From Candidatus Liberimonas magnetica (GTDB taxonomy: Bacteria; Elusimicrobiota; Endomicrobiia; Endomicrobiales; JAFGIL01), in assembly GCA_020523885.1 (NCBI GenBank), contig JAJAPY010000001.1, positions 1 through 64,000 of the forward strand: DNA of 64,000 nucleotides, read 5' to 3'. Position numbers and translations under genes: made by a program. The notes below the pieces were generated by a model. It saw only the letters and a program-made list of their open reading frames with translations. It was not told the origin of the DNA and searched no databases. The stretch's first letter is position 1; each line of letters begins with the position of its first letter. This document shows positions 48,129 to 58,046 of this stretch, one piece after another.

Positions 48129-51100
48129 ATGATGAAAATCAAGTATTTTATCACTATTTTGTTTTTTTTGATATTTCTTGCTGGCATATCGCATGCCGCA
48201 ATGAATAAAGAAAACATTAGCCTAGCTAGCGGTGAAATAACCCTATCGCCAGACCAGGATACGACTATACAGGGAAGTATGACTGTGATCACTGCTAAAT
48301 TGAGAAATAGCGGCGGCGATGCGACTACAATGGCGCTTCATAATGATGATGTATATGATGGGGCAGTTGATAATTATTCAAATTATCAATACGTAAATTT
48401 AGAGCAAAAGGTTGCTCAATCTTTTTACGCAACTAATCCTATCAGTTTTAAACTTTCGAAAATTTCATTAAGATGCAAAAGTTATTCTGTTATTGGAGGT
48501 GAGCTTAGGGTAGAATTAAGGGACAATAACGGAGGGAAGCCGGCAGGTACCTATCTTGAAAGAAAAATAATAACCGCTACGGACAATACAATAGACTGGA
48601 GAGACGCAACCGGATTTACTACCACACTGGCACCGGGAGTTCTTTACTGGATTGTAGTATATTCAGATGCATCCGATAATGAATGGAAGATTGGAGCTTA
48701 CAATGTAAGTACTTTTTCAAGGGGGCAGGTTGCTAATATTCTGCAAGGTTATTCTGAACCTGACTGGACCCAACGGTCAAGTTACGACCTCTTGTTCAGG
48801 ATAACCGGCTCTCCCCCTATACTGGTTCAATTCTATGACGGAGATCCTACTTCAGGCGGAGTCCAGATAAGTACTGACTCTACAATCTCTGCAGTCCCAA
48901 ACGATGCGTTCGGCCGCAACGTATCAGTACCATGGCGGGCTCATCCCGGAGGCGACCATAGTATTTATGTAAAAACTACATATGCAGGGATAGATAGTAT
49001 TACCCCGACTTCCAAAAGTTTTAGCATTTCTGTAGCCCCTCCTTCGGACATTAAGGACCTGACGGCATTAACTAAAACCGGGGGCAGGGCAAATTTGGGA
49101 GCAATTGATTTGCGATGGACGGCTCCGGGAGAAGACCTTTTAAGAGGGAAAGCTTCAGGTTATCTGCTGAAATATTCAAGCGCTGGTGTTATAACCAATG
49201 CAAATTTTGATGCTGTGCCTACGTACCCATTCAAGAACTTTCTTTCTACAAACTCCTACACTGCTGTTTTTGGAGGAGAGAAACAAACTATAACAGTCAC
49301 AGGCCTGTCAAGAGGCACTACCTACTGGTTTGCCCTAAGGGCAAAAGATAATGACGGACCTCTGCCTAATGCGCAGGGAACGGATACTCACTGGTCAGTG
49401 TGGTATTCATCTACATCTCCAGATACATCTTCTACTCCTTATATTTATAATCGGCTGGAAGCTGCCGCGGCATATAATATATCTCCGAACCCTCCGACTA
49501 GTGTGGTTATAGTCGCATCGAAAACTGCGGAGGGGCTCGGCCAGATAAATCTTTCGTGGACCGCACCGGCCAACCCTGAAGATTATATAGGCTACAGGAT
49601 ATACTGCGATTCAATGTCACACAGCAGTTTTGTTCCCTCGAAGAGGTTTATAGCGGGAGAATCTGCCACTACTAAATTTTATCATACAGACCTGCAGCAT
49701 TTTAATACTTACTATTACAGGATAGTGACTGTAGGGTGCGGGCCAATATTCTTAGAAAGTTCATATTCGACCGCTGTCTCGACTTCATGCAACCCGCCCT
49801 ATATGCCTACAGGTTTTCACGGCACAGCCGTTTCAATAAACACGATACGATGGAACTGGTTTGACAGAGCCAACGACGAGCAAGGCTATAGGATAATAAA
49901 TTCAACAGGCGGTATAGATGTTACTCTTAACAAAAACGTGACTTTCTGGATGGAACCGGGGCTATCCCTAAACACAGCATATACAAAATCTATCGTAGCC
50001 TATAATATATACGGCACAAGCCCGACAGTCGCTATATCAACAACCTGTTATACCCTTGCAAACCCGCCTATAATATCCCTGCCTGCCGGCCCGGGAGTAG
50101 ATTTTGTCACTATTAATACTGTTAGACTCGCGTGGGACTCTAATTCAAACCCGGCTCCTGCTACCCGTTACGGTATAATACGTTCGACCGGACCCGGCCA
50201 CTGGACAAGCACTACTACGTTAAAAGGGTTTAGCAATAATTGGATAGCTTCAAATTTCCTCGATACCGGGCTGACGCCTAATACCACTTACTTTTATAAG
50301 ATAAGGGCTTTTAACGGGGACGGTATACCTACTAATTACAATATAGAATTAACTACAAGGACAAACCCCGGGTCGCCTCCGACTCCTACGAACTTTGGAG
50401 GAGTCGCTCTTTCAACAGGTTCAATACAATGGAAATGGGTGGACAAGTCAAGCGGTACTTCCACTGAAGCCGGTTTTGAGCTCGTTAAAGAAGATCCTCC
50501 GCCTCCGCCTCCCAATAAATTACTTGCTGCCAATGTTACATACTGGTCAGAACCGAGTTTATCGGTCAATAGTGCTTATACAAGGTATGTAAGAGCGTAC
50601 AATGTTACCGGTTTTAGTGTCAGCGCTTCAAGCCTCATATATACCCTGGCCAACCCTCCGACCCAAAGTTATTTTCTGAATGTCGGATCTAACAGCATAA
50701 CTATAACCTGGGACCAAAACAGTAACCCGATGGACAATACAAGCTGGAGGCTATTGCGTTCCCTTGACAATAAATTTGTAAATACGTCAACGATCAATCT
50801 CGTCGGCCTGGCTATAAGCACTTATACGGATACGAACAGCGGTGCAGGTTTAACGCCGATGACACAATACTGGTATAAAATAAAAGCTATTAACGGGAAC
50901 GGCATCGGCACGGCCTATGACCATATATTAACAACAACCACAAAACCGGCCCTGCCAAAAGCTCCTGACAGGTTCGGAGGTATTGCCCTTTCGACAGGTT
51001 CTATTAACTGGGGATGGAGAGATAATTCAAAGATTACCAACAACCCCAAGGACAGAGAGCTGGGTTTTGAGGTAAGGCAGTTGATACCGGATACATTGAA

Positions 51101-54044
51101 AAAAACACTTAATGCTGACACAACTTTCTGGTATGAACCAAGCCTTCCCGGCCCTAATAAATTATATACCAGGTATGTAAAAGCGTTCAATGAAACAGGC
51201 TTTACCATAAGCGCTTCAAGCATGATATACACGCTTGCCAATAAGCCTCTTTCAAGCAGGGTGGCGGCGGGGTTAAAAGTAAGTTCCACTACCGTTCCCT
51301 TAAGCTGGTCGCAGAACTCAAACCCAACCGTGAACCCTGCTACACTGTATGGAATATTCAGGTCTTCGGATAATTTTCAAACAGATACTACAACTATCAG
51401 GAATTTCTCAAGCAATCCGCCGCTTACAGGATCTACATTCTTAGACACGAACCTCTTGCCGAACACCAGTTACTGGTACAAGCTATGCGCTTACAACGGC
51501 AACGGCATACCTACGGCTTTTGATGTAGTGGTAGCTACCAAAACCGACGATGCCCCTCCTATCGGCCCGGTAGATTTTCACGGACTGGCGGTTTCTACCA
51601 CCTCTATCCGGTGGTTGTGGACAGATATCGCGACTAACGAACGCGGCTACAGGGTTATGTATAAGGTTTCAGGAAGCAGTGACCAGATAAAGATAAGTTT
51701 ACCTGCAAACTCCACGTTCTGGTGGGAAAAGAGAGAAAACGGAAATCCGCTTACTTTGAATACTTCTTATTACAGGCAGCTGGAAGTCTGGAACAAACTG
51801 GGTTATAATGTTTCAAACTCCACTATAGCATTCACCCTTGCGCACCCGCCTACGGGAAGTTACTGGGTATCGGTGACATCGTATTCTATAAAGATGAAAT
51901 GGGAAGCAAACCTGGACCCCAGCCATACGATATGGGGGATAATACGTTCCCTTGACCAGTTCAGCGCCAGCACCGTTACTGTCAGGGATTTCTCAAATAA
52001 ACTTACAACTCTTAACTATACAAATACAGGGCTTCTTCCGTCCACGACCTACTGGTATAAAGTGCGAGCTTATAACGGCGACGGGGTGCCGACGACTTTT
52101 GACCTTATGTTTTCTACGGTAACAAACCCTGCTCCGCCTAATTGTCCGCAGAAGTTCATAGGCACGGCTCTTTCAACCTCGTCAATAAAGTGGGCTTGGA
52201 CAAAGCCGAACCCTCCGAACTCTGAAAACGGGTTTAGAATAAGAAGCAGTACAGGAGCTTTGGTTTCCAGGGTTTCGGCAAATACGACTGCTTATGTTGA
52301 AAATAAGTTAGCTGTAAACACCCGGTATTCAAGGTATGCCGAAAGCTATAATATTACTGCTTCAAGCCGCAGCAACACGGTCTTAAGGTATACCCTGGCA
52401 AGGCCTCCTACGGGAAGTTATATAATAAATGTCTCTCCTTTAAAGGTAACGATAGGCTGGAAGGTAAACGGCAACCCCGCGTACACTTCTTTCGGCCTTG
52501 TAAAGTCAACAGACAGCTTTACTCTGAGCAGTACTACGATTTTAGACTTTAGCGATACCTATAATACTACCTATTATATTGATACGGATGTTGTCCCTGC
52601 CACGACTTACTGGTACCTGGTGTGTGCCTATAACGGTGACGGGATCCAGACTCTGTACGACAGGTTAATATCCACAATGACCCACCCCGGTACGCCTAAA
52701 CCGCCTGCTGATTTTAAGGGTGTTGCGGTTTCTTCGACCGCGATAAAATGGAGCTGGACTAAATCAGCGTATGCCGACGGCTATTACATCAAAGACAGCA
52801 AAGGTAAAACAATGAACACAAAACAAACTCTTAAAGGCGACGCTACGTTCTATATAGAAAGTTCCTTAACCTACAATACCTCCTATTACAGGTATGCGTT
52901 AGCTTACAATATAACAGGGAGCAGCCCGAGCCTTCCTGCATCAAGGTATACCCTGGCGATCCCTCCGGATTTTTGGAAGACACATGGAAGCTCATCTACG
53001 TGGCATACTACAGACATAACCTGGAACAGAGAATGCGCAACCAGGCTTATGGTACAGATATCGACTTCTCCTACTTTTGACGTAAGCGTTACTACTTTAA
53101 CCTGGGTGAATGAAGTCTCTTCAAGCCCGTATACAGTTCGTCATTTGTATCTGGGCTCAACTTATTATTTCGGGCTGTGGGGGTATAACGGCGACCAGCT
53201 GCCGTCCCAAACAAGGACCGTGATAAAAGGGTTTTCAAAAAACCTGCCGAAAGATATCGTAAAAATAATGCCTGAGCTCGGAGGCAAGCAGACCTGGTAT
53301 GCTCTGATAAACAATACCCCTGTAAAGATGGAAGCAGTCGTACCGGCGCATACCGTAGAGATACCGGTCTATGTCATCATAACGCCTAACGCCATGAACA
53401 ACCCCCAACTCGTAGATACTACTACCATAAATACCGCCAATCTAAAGATAAACAAAGAAGTGAACAGGAATATTTTTATTCCTTCTGTCACAGAGTTTAA
53501 CATGTACGATTTTTACGGGAGCACGGTCGGCAGCTGGGCCAAGGATGTAACTATAACCCTATCGTACCCGGACGTAAATAATGACGCTCTAGTGGATGAT
53601 ACTGCAACGCAGTATAAAGTAAGAAACCTGTTCATGGCTTTCCTTGACCCTTTCTTAGAGTCCTGGACTGATGTTACCGGGCATGTGCATGATATCGTAA
53701 ACAAAAAGCTTACAGCCGATGTATCCCATTTTTCCATGTATGCAATCGTGGCAAGCGGGCCAAGAGGCGGGTTTTACGCAAGGGTCTATCCTAACCCGTT
53801 CAAACCTAACAGCAACCTGGGCCACACGGTCATGACTTTCACAAGCCTTCAGGTAGGCTCGACTTTAAGGGTCTACACTATGACAGGGACTCTTGTCTAT
53901 AAACTTGAAAATATAGAGTCGGTCGAGATAACCTGGGACGGGACAAACCAGTCCGGGAGGAAACTTGCCAGCGGGGTCTATATCTATGTGCTGTCGGATA
54001 AGACAGGGGCAACGATAAAGGATAAATTTGCAATAATCAGGTAA
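48129..54044 (+). CDS. Giant secreted protein with fibronectin-like repeats and C-terminal sorting-like module
   Basis: A 1971-aa exported protein with a signal peptide (residues 1 to ~23, ending ISHA). An N-terminal jelly-roll-like region (to ~230) and a CARDB/Ig-like segment precede fibronectin type III-like domains. From ~560 to ~1600 there is a regular alternation of A domains (FxGxAxSTxSIxWxW) and B domains (YxI..S.D.F, then TPxTxYWYKxxAxNGDGIPT), six A and five B, repeating about every 580 bp. The last ~90 residues (YPNPFKP, RVYTMTGTLVYKL, WDGTNQSGRKLASGVYIYVL) form a FlgD/T9SS type A-like C-terminal module. It is probably an adhesin or stalk-like surface protein. A PorV-like gene follows. 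Confidence 0.85.
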   Translation: MMKIKYFITILFFLIFLAGISHAAMNKENISLASGEITLSPDQDTTIQGSMTVITAKLRNSGGDATTMALHNDDVYDGAVDNYSNYQYVNLEQKVAQSFYATNPISFKLSKISLRCKSYSVIGGELRVELRDNNGGKPAGTYLERKIITATDNTIDWRDATGFTTTLAPGVLYWIVVYSDASDNEWKIGAYNVSTFSRGQVANILQGYSEPDWTQRSSYDLLFRITGSPPILVQFYDGDPTSGGVQISTDSTISAVPNDAFGRNVSVPWRAHPGGDHSIYVKTTYAGIDSITPTSKSFSISVAPPSDIKDLTALTKTGGRANLGAIDLRWTAPGEDLLRGKASGYLLKYSSAGVITNANFDAVPTYPFKNFLSTNSYTAVFGGEKQTITVTGLSRGTTYWFALRAKDNDGPLPNAQGTDTHWSVWYSSTSPDTSSTPYIYNRLEAAAAYNISPNPPTSVVIVASKTAEGLGQINLSWTAPANPEDYIGYRIYCDSMSHSSFVPSKRFIAGESATTKFYHTDLQHFNTYYYRIVTVGCGPIFLESSYSTAVSTSCNPPYMPTGFHGTAVSINTIRWNWFDRANDEQGYRIINSTGGIDVTLNKNVTFWMEPGLSLNTAYTKSIVAYNIYGTSPTVAISTTCYTLANPPIISLPAGPGVDFVTINTVRLAWDSNSNPAPATRYGIIRSTGPGHWTSTTTLKGFSNNWIASNFLDTGLTPNTTYFYKIRAFNGDGIPTNYNIELTTRTNPGSPPTPTNFGGVALSTGSIQWKWVDKSSGTSTEAGFELVKEDPPPPPPNKLLAANVTYWSEPSLSVNSAYTRYVRAYNVTGFSVSASSLIYTLANPPTQSYFLNVGSNSITITWDQNSNPMDNTSWRLLRSLDNKFVNTSTINLVGLAISTYTDTNSGAGLTPMTQYWYKIKAINGNGIGTAYDHILTTTTKPALPKAPDRFGGIALSTGSINWGWRDNSKITNNPKDRELGFEVRQLIPDTLKKTLNADTTFWYEPSLPGPNKLYTRYVKAFNETGFTISASSMIYTLANKPLSSRVAAGLKVSSTTVPLSWSQNSNPTVNPATLYGIFRSSDNFQTDTTTIRNFSSNPPLTGSTFLDTNLLPNTSYWYKLCAYNGNGIPTAFDVVVATKTDDAPPIGPVDFHGLAVSTTSIRWLWTDIATNERGYRVMYKVSGSSDQIKISLPANSTFWWEKRENGNPLTLNTSYYRQLEVWNKLGYNVSNSTIAFTLAHPPTGSYWVSVTSYSIKMKWEANLDPSHTIWGIIRSLDQFSASTVTVRDFSNKLTTLNYTNTGLLPSTTYWYKVRAYNGDGVPTTFDLMFSTVTNPAPPNCPQKFIGTALSTSSIKWAWTKPNPPNSENGFRIRSSTGALVSRVSANTTAYVENKLAVNTRYSRYAESYNITASSRSNTVLRYTLARPPTGSYIINVSPLKVTIGWKVNGNPAYTSFGLVKSTDSFTLSSTTILDFSDTYNTTYYIDTDVVPATTYWYLVCAYNGDGIQTLYDRLISTMTHPGTPKPPADFKGVAVSSTAIKWSWTKSAYADGYYIKDSKGKTMNTKQTLKGDATFYIESSLTYNTSYYRYALAYNITGSSPSLPASRYTLAIPPDFWKTHGSSSTWHTTDITWNRECATRLMVQISTSPTFDVSVTTLTWVNEVSSSPYTVRHLYLGSTYYFGLWGYNGDQLPSQTRTVIKGFSKNLPKDIVKIMPELGGKQTWYALINNTPVKMEAVVPAHTVEIPVYVIITPNAMNNPQLVDTTTINTANLKINKEVNRNIFIPSVTEFNMYDFYGSTVGSWAKDVTITLSYPDVNNDALVDDTATQYKVRNLFMAFLDPFLESWTDVTGHVHDIVNKKLTADVSHFSMYAIVASGPRGGFYARVYPNPFKPNSNLGHTVMTFTSLQVGSTLRVYTMTGTLVYKLENIESVEITWDGTNQSGRKLASGVYIYVLSDKTGATIKDKFAIIR

Positions 54045-54077
54045 TGATTGTTGAAATAATTCATAAGTCAGTAGTGT

Positions 54078-54155
54078 TGTCATTGCGAGCCGAAGGCGAA
54101 GCAATCTCGAAGTTAAATATATAGATTGCTTCGGCAAAAGGCGCCTCGCAATGAC
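54078..54155. repeat. Palindromic repeat, 'TTGCGAG' family, copy 6
   Basis: TGTCATTGCGAGCCGAAGGC at the left and GCGCCTCGCAATGAC at the right, separating the giant surface gene from the PorV-like gene. Confidence 0.88.
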
Positions 54156-54192
54156 GTTGTTGGGTTGTCAGTAAGGATATTCATTAAATACA

Positions 54193-55758
54193 ATGAAAAG
54201 ATTTTGGTTGTTCATCATTTTAATAACTTTTGTCTTTGCAGGTGCTTCGTTCTGCGATGAGAGTATAAACGACAATGCAGGGACGTCAAGTGCCCAGTAT
54301 TTAAAGATAGGCATCGGAGGAAGGCCTGCTGCGCTCGGGGATTCTTATGCGGCACTGTCGGACGACACTTTCGGGATTTTCTGGAACCCGGCAGGCGTAA
54401 ACAGGATAAGGTCCCTGGATGCCGGCTTCATGTATAATTCCTGGTTAGCCCAGATATCGCAGGAAGTCTTTTCCATATCAGTGCCGTTCAGCCTGTTTAA
54501 AGAACCCGATAAGGCCCTTCAAGTCGATTCCTACGGTGATGTCATTGAAAGCACCGCGACCCTTGTGTTCAGGCCGCACAGCACAATTTCGTTCGGAGCG
54601 GTCTTTGTCAACATGCCGCCTATCCAGGGCTCGGATATTTACGGCAACTATACTAATTCCTATGATGCCTACAGCATGCTGCTGCTCCTGTCTTACAGTT
54701 CAAGGTTGATCAGGGACGGCCTGAGCTGGGGTGTAACCGGGAAGTATGTAAAAGAACAGATTGAATCCGAAAGCGCTGCAGGGGAATGTTTTGACCTCGG
54801 CCTTGCCTACACTTCCGATGATGAGAGGCTCCTGTTAGGTTTGGTCCTTCAAAACATGTTCGGTGAAATGAAGTTCGTACGGGAATCTTTCTCATTCCCC
54901 AGGAATGTGAAAGCCGGCGCAGGGTATTGGGCCCTAGAAGAAAAGCTTCTTCTTGTAAGCGATATAAACAAAGCTGTGGATGAGAACTTCAAATATAGTT
55001 TCGGCCTGGAGGGATGCCCTTACAAAGACATAACTTTAAGGAGCGGATGGCAGTCGGTAAACGCCGCCACTTTCGGGTTTGGCGTCAAGTACGAGTCTGC
55101 ATTTTTTGATTACGCCTATGCGCCTTATGAGAACATCGGAGGCACGCACAGGATCTCGGCGCGGATAACATTCGATGCAAACCTGGGAATGGCTTTAAAG
55201 AGAAAACCGAAAGCAAAAGTCGAGGAAGTTGGCTTTTTGATCCATGATAGGGGCACTATCATAGGCAATGTCTCGGACAAGGACAACAATCCTTTAAAAG
55301 ACATGATAGTAAAGATATCCAAAGACGACAGGGAAATAGAAAGGCTCAAGACCAAAGAGGACGGGTTTTATAAGACGACCGAACTACCTGTAGGCACCTA
55401 TGAGGTCAAGGTCTGGGGTGAAGAATATGAGGCGGAGTACAAGAACGTCAAGATAGAGAATAAGACGGGATTCGTTGCCAACTTCAAGCTTCTCCCGCCT
55501 AAAAACGAGAACTACATAATCGGCATGATAGTCGATGCCAACGGCCAGGCTTTAAAGGATATAGTAGTCAAGGTTTCTATTAAGAAACAAGAGGTGACAA
55601 GGCTTATAACAGACAGGGACGGAACTTATAAGACGCCTGACCTGCCTTACGGAGTTTACGAAATAAAAATATGGAAACAGGATGAAGATAAAGCGATAAT
55701 AAAAAAATGCAGCGTTAGAAGAGGAAAGCCCACTCAGCTGGATATTACGTTTGAATAA
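54193..55758 (+). CDS. PorV/PorQ-like outer-membrane protein with two C-terminal carboxypeptidase-regulatory-like domains
   Basis: A 521-aa exported protein with a signal peptide (residues 1 to ~20). Residues ~30-340 match the PorV/PorQ barrel group (YLKIGIGGRPAALGDSYAA, then TFGIFWNPAGV), and the barrel ends near HRISARITFD. Two tandem CarboxypepD_reg-like beta-sandwich domains follow (IIGNVSDKDNNPLKDMIV and IIGMIVDANGQALKDIVV, each with a TKEDGFYKT or TDRDGTYKT loop). In type IX secretion PorV shuttles cargo with C-terminal sorting domains. Here the upstream surface protein is a candidate cargo, but no other secretion genes are in the window, so this is inference. Confidence 0.82.
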   Translation: MKRFWLFIILITFVFAGASFCDESINDNAGTSSAQYLKIGIGGRPAALGDSYAALSDDTFGIFWNPAGVNRIRSLDAGFMYNSWLAQISQEVFSISVPFSLFKEPDKALQVDSYGDVIESTATLVFRPHSTISFGAVFVNMPPIQGSDIYGNYTNSYDAYSMLLLLSYSSRLIRDGLSWGVTGKYVKEQIESESAAGECFDLGLAYTSDDERLLLGLVLQNMFGEMKFVRESFSFPRNVKAGAGYWALEEKLLLVSDINKAVDENFKYSFGLEGCPYKDITLRSGWQSVNAATFGFGVKYESAFFDYAYAPYENIGGTHRISARITFDANLGMALKRKPKAKVEEVGFLIHDRGTIIGNVSDKDNNPLKDMIVKISKDDREIERLKTKEDGFYKTTELPVGTYEVKVWGEEYEAEYKNVKIENKTGFVANFKLLPPKNENYIIGMIVDANGQALKDIVVKVSIKKQEVTRLITDRDGTYKTPDLPYGVYEIKIWKQDEDKAIIKKCSVRRGKPTQLDITFE

Positions 55759-55763
55759 AATAA

Positions 55764-55918
55764 AGTTAGGCCGCTAAAGGCGGCCGTACTAAAATGCAAA
55801 ATGCAAAATGAAAAATTCAAAATTGAGGTGTCCCGCTTTGCGGGACTTATTTGAATTATCCCGCTTTAGCGGGATACAATAATTTTGCATTTTGCAATTT
55901 TCATTTTTCATTTTCTTT
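55764..55918. repeat. Palindromic repeat, 'GCAAAATG' family, with terminator-like hairpin
   Basis: A TTAGGCCGCTAAAGGCGGCC hairpin at 55766-55786 is followed by AAAATGCAAAATGCAAAATG, two inner hairpins (TCCCGCTTTGCGGGA and ATCCCGCTTTAGCGGGAT) and the complementary ATTTTGCATTTTGCAATTTT arm. It is the most complete copy of this family. Confidence 0.9.
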
Positions 55919-55928
55919 ACATCAAATT

Positions 55929-57908
55929 ATGGTTAAAAAATTCATACGGCCTTACGGCTCCTGGAAATCCCCTCTAACATCAGATCTGATCGTATCTGAA
56001 ACAGTTAAATTGAGCGAGATAAATATTGACGGTAACGATGTGTATTGGCTGGAGAACCGCCCCTTCCAAAACGGCAGGAACGTTATAGTCAGGCTTGACG
56101 AGAACGGCAACATAAAAGACTCTATCCCCAAGGGTTTTAATGCAAGGACAAGGGCCCATGAATACGGCGGGGGGTCATACAAGGTAAGCAAAGGAGTTGT
56201 TTATTTTTCAAATTATAATGACCAAAGGATATACAGGTGCACCCCCGGCGACATTACGCCTCCCCAGCCGGTCACTCCGGAAGGGAATTACCGTTATGCG
56301 GACTTTGTAATAGACCAGGTGCAAAACAGGCTCATCTGTGTCAGGGAAGACCATACCTCCGGCAATTCAAACCCAACTAACAGTATCGTATCTATCTGTC
56401 TTGAAAAAGAAAACCCCGTAGAAGTCATAATCTCAGGCAATGATTTTTATTCTTCGCCAGGCATGAATTCCGACAATACGCATCTTTGCTGGCTTACCTG
56501 GAACCATCCGAATATGCCCTGGGATGGGACAGAATTGTGGGCCGGCCAGCTTTCAGCCGATGGAAAAATAGCTAAAAGCAAAAGGATAGCCGGTGCCAGA
56601 GGCGAATCAGTATTTCAGCCAAAATGGGATAGTGAGGGCTATATATATTTTGTTTCAGACAGGACAGGCTGGTGGAACCTGTACAGGTATAAAGACGAAA
56701 AGACCGAGGCCTTGTGCCCCATTGATGCAGAATTCGGCGCACCCCAGTGGGTTTTTGGCCTGTCCACCTATGCCTTTGTTACGGAAAACAGGATAATCTC
56801 CGCCTGCTCGAAAAACGGTGTCTGGAAACTGGGATTTATTAAAACAAGTGAAAAAAGGTTCGAATATTTAAAACTCCCGTACACAGAGGTATCAAGTGTT
56901 TGTTCCGCGAACAATTCGGTATATTTTATAGGAGGAAGCTTTAATTCGGCCTCTTCTGTAATCCAGCTCCGGATGGGTACCCTCGAAACTAAGGTCCTTA
57001 AGAGTTCAAATAAGATAAAACTCAATAATGAATTTATTTCTGAACCGGAAATAATAAAATACAAGACTGGAGATAACGAGGTTTCTCACGCTCTGGTCTA
57101 TTTGCCTAAAAACAGGGACTATAAAGGACCGGAAGGGGAAAAGCCTCCTTTGATAGTAAAAACTCACGGAGGCCCGACATCGTGCGTTCAGACGTCCCTG
57201 TCTTTTGAAACCCAGTACTGGACAAGCCGCGGGTTTGCCGTTGCAGACGTCAATTACCGCGGGAGCACAGGCTACGGCAGGGAATACAGGCAAGCCCTGA
57301 ACGGCAAGTGGGGAATAGCCGATGTCCAGGATTGCATAAATGCAGCAAAACACCTGGCCTCGTCCGGTATTGCTGACAAAAATTCATTGATAATAAAAGG
57401 CGGCAGTGCGGGCGGTTATACCACAATGTGCGCTTTGACTTTTCATGATACTTTTAATGCGGGGGTAAGTTACTACGGGGTAAGCGACCTGGATGCCCTG
57501 GCAAAAGAAACCCATAAATTCGAGTCCCGTTATCTTGATGCCCTGATCGGCCCCTATCCTGAAAAAAAGAATGTTTATTTTGAACGTTCGCCCATAAATT
57601 TTGCAAAAAAAATATCGTGCCCTATGCTTTTTTTTCAGGGGCTTGACGATAAGGTCGTTCCTCCCAGCCAGTCGCAAAGGATCTATGATGCCCTTTTAAA
57701 AAAAGGGCTGCCTGTAGCCTATAGCACATTTAAAGACGAACAGCACGGATTCAGGTCAAGCCAGAATATCAAGGCATGTTTTGAGGCCGAGCTTTATTTT
57801 TATTCAAAGATATTCAATATTAAAATACAGGATAAGATAAAACCGATAAAAATAGAAAATCTAAAAAAAGAAATCTCGAATAAGAAATCTCGAATTTCGA
57901 AAAAATAA
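55929..57908 (+). CDS. S9 family serine peptidase (prolyl oligopeptidase-type)
   Basis: A 659-aa peptidase. The N-terminal ~390 residues form a beta-propeller (WLTWNHPNMPWDGTELW, FVSDRTGWWNLYRY) and the C-terminal ~260 form an alpha/beta hydrolase with the nucleophile in GGSAGGYTT, an acid in GLDDKVVPP and the base His in DEQHGF. It hydrolyses short peptides or acyl-peptides and has no signal peptide, so it is likely cytoplasmic. I start at the ATG at 55929, because the longer frame is translated repeat DNA. The last ~13 residues and the stop come from the 'TTTCGAA' family repeat at 57871, so that tail is not native to the family. Confidence 0.9.
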   Translation: MVKKFIRPYGSWKSPLTSDLIVSETVKLSEINIDGNDVYWLENRPFQNGRNVIVRLDENGNIKDSIPKGFNARTRAHEYGGGSYKVSKGVVYFSNYNDQRIYRCTPGDITPPQPVTPEGNYRYADFVIDQVQNRLICVREDHTSGNSNPTNSIVSICLEKENPVEVIISGNDFYSSPGMNSDNTHLCWLTWNHPNMPWDGTELWAGQLSADGKIAKSKRIAGARGESVFQPKWDSEGYIYFVSDRTGWWNLYRYKDEKTEALCPIDAEFGAPQWVFGLSTYAFVTENRIISACSKNGVWKLGFIKTSEKRFEYLKLPYTEVSSVCSANNSVYFIGGSFNSASSVIQLRMGTLETKVLKSSNKIKLNNEFISEPEIIKYKTGDNEVSHALVYLPKNRDYKGPEGEKPPLIVKTHGGPTSCVQTSLSFETQYWTSRGFAVADVNYRGSTGYGREYRQALNGKWGIADVQDCINAAKHLASSGIADKNSLIIKGGSAGGYTTMCALTFHDTFNAGVSYYGVSDLDALAKETHKFESRYLDALIGPYPEKKNVYFERSPINFAKKISCPMLFFQGLDDKVVPPSQSQRIYDALLKKGLPVAYSTFKDEQHGFRSSQNIKACFEAELYFYSKIFNIKIQDKIKPIKIENLKKEISNKKSRISKK

Positions 57909-58030
57909 TCAATAAGACAAATAATCAAATCAGCAAAAGTAACAAAAGATTTTGTAGTTAAATTTTTTTGACTATTTGATATTTGAAATTGTCATTTTTT
58001 TTGAGATTCGTGCTTCGGATTTCGAAATTG
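57871..58030. repeat. Palindromic repeat, 'TTTCGAA' family, copy 2, overlapping a gene end
   Basis: AATCTCGAATAAGAAATCTC and CGAATTTCGAAA at the left, GAGATTCG and GGATTTCGAAATTG at the right. It encodes the last residues and stop of the S9 peptidase gene. It is related to the element at 39219-39395. Confidence 0.82.
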
Positions 58031-58046
58031 TTAATAAGGAACATTT

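Noticed and set aside
55851-55928. 26-residue N-terminal extension of the S9 peptidase
   Set aside because: It is translated from the 'GCAAAATG' repeat, and the ATG at 55929 fits the family start.
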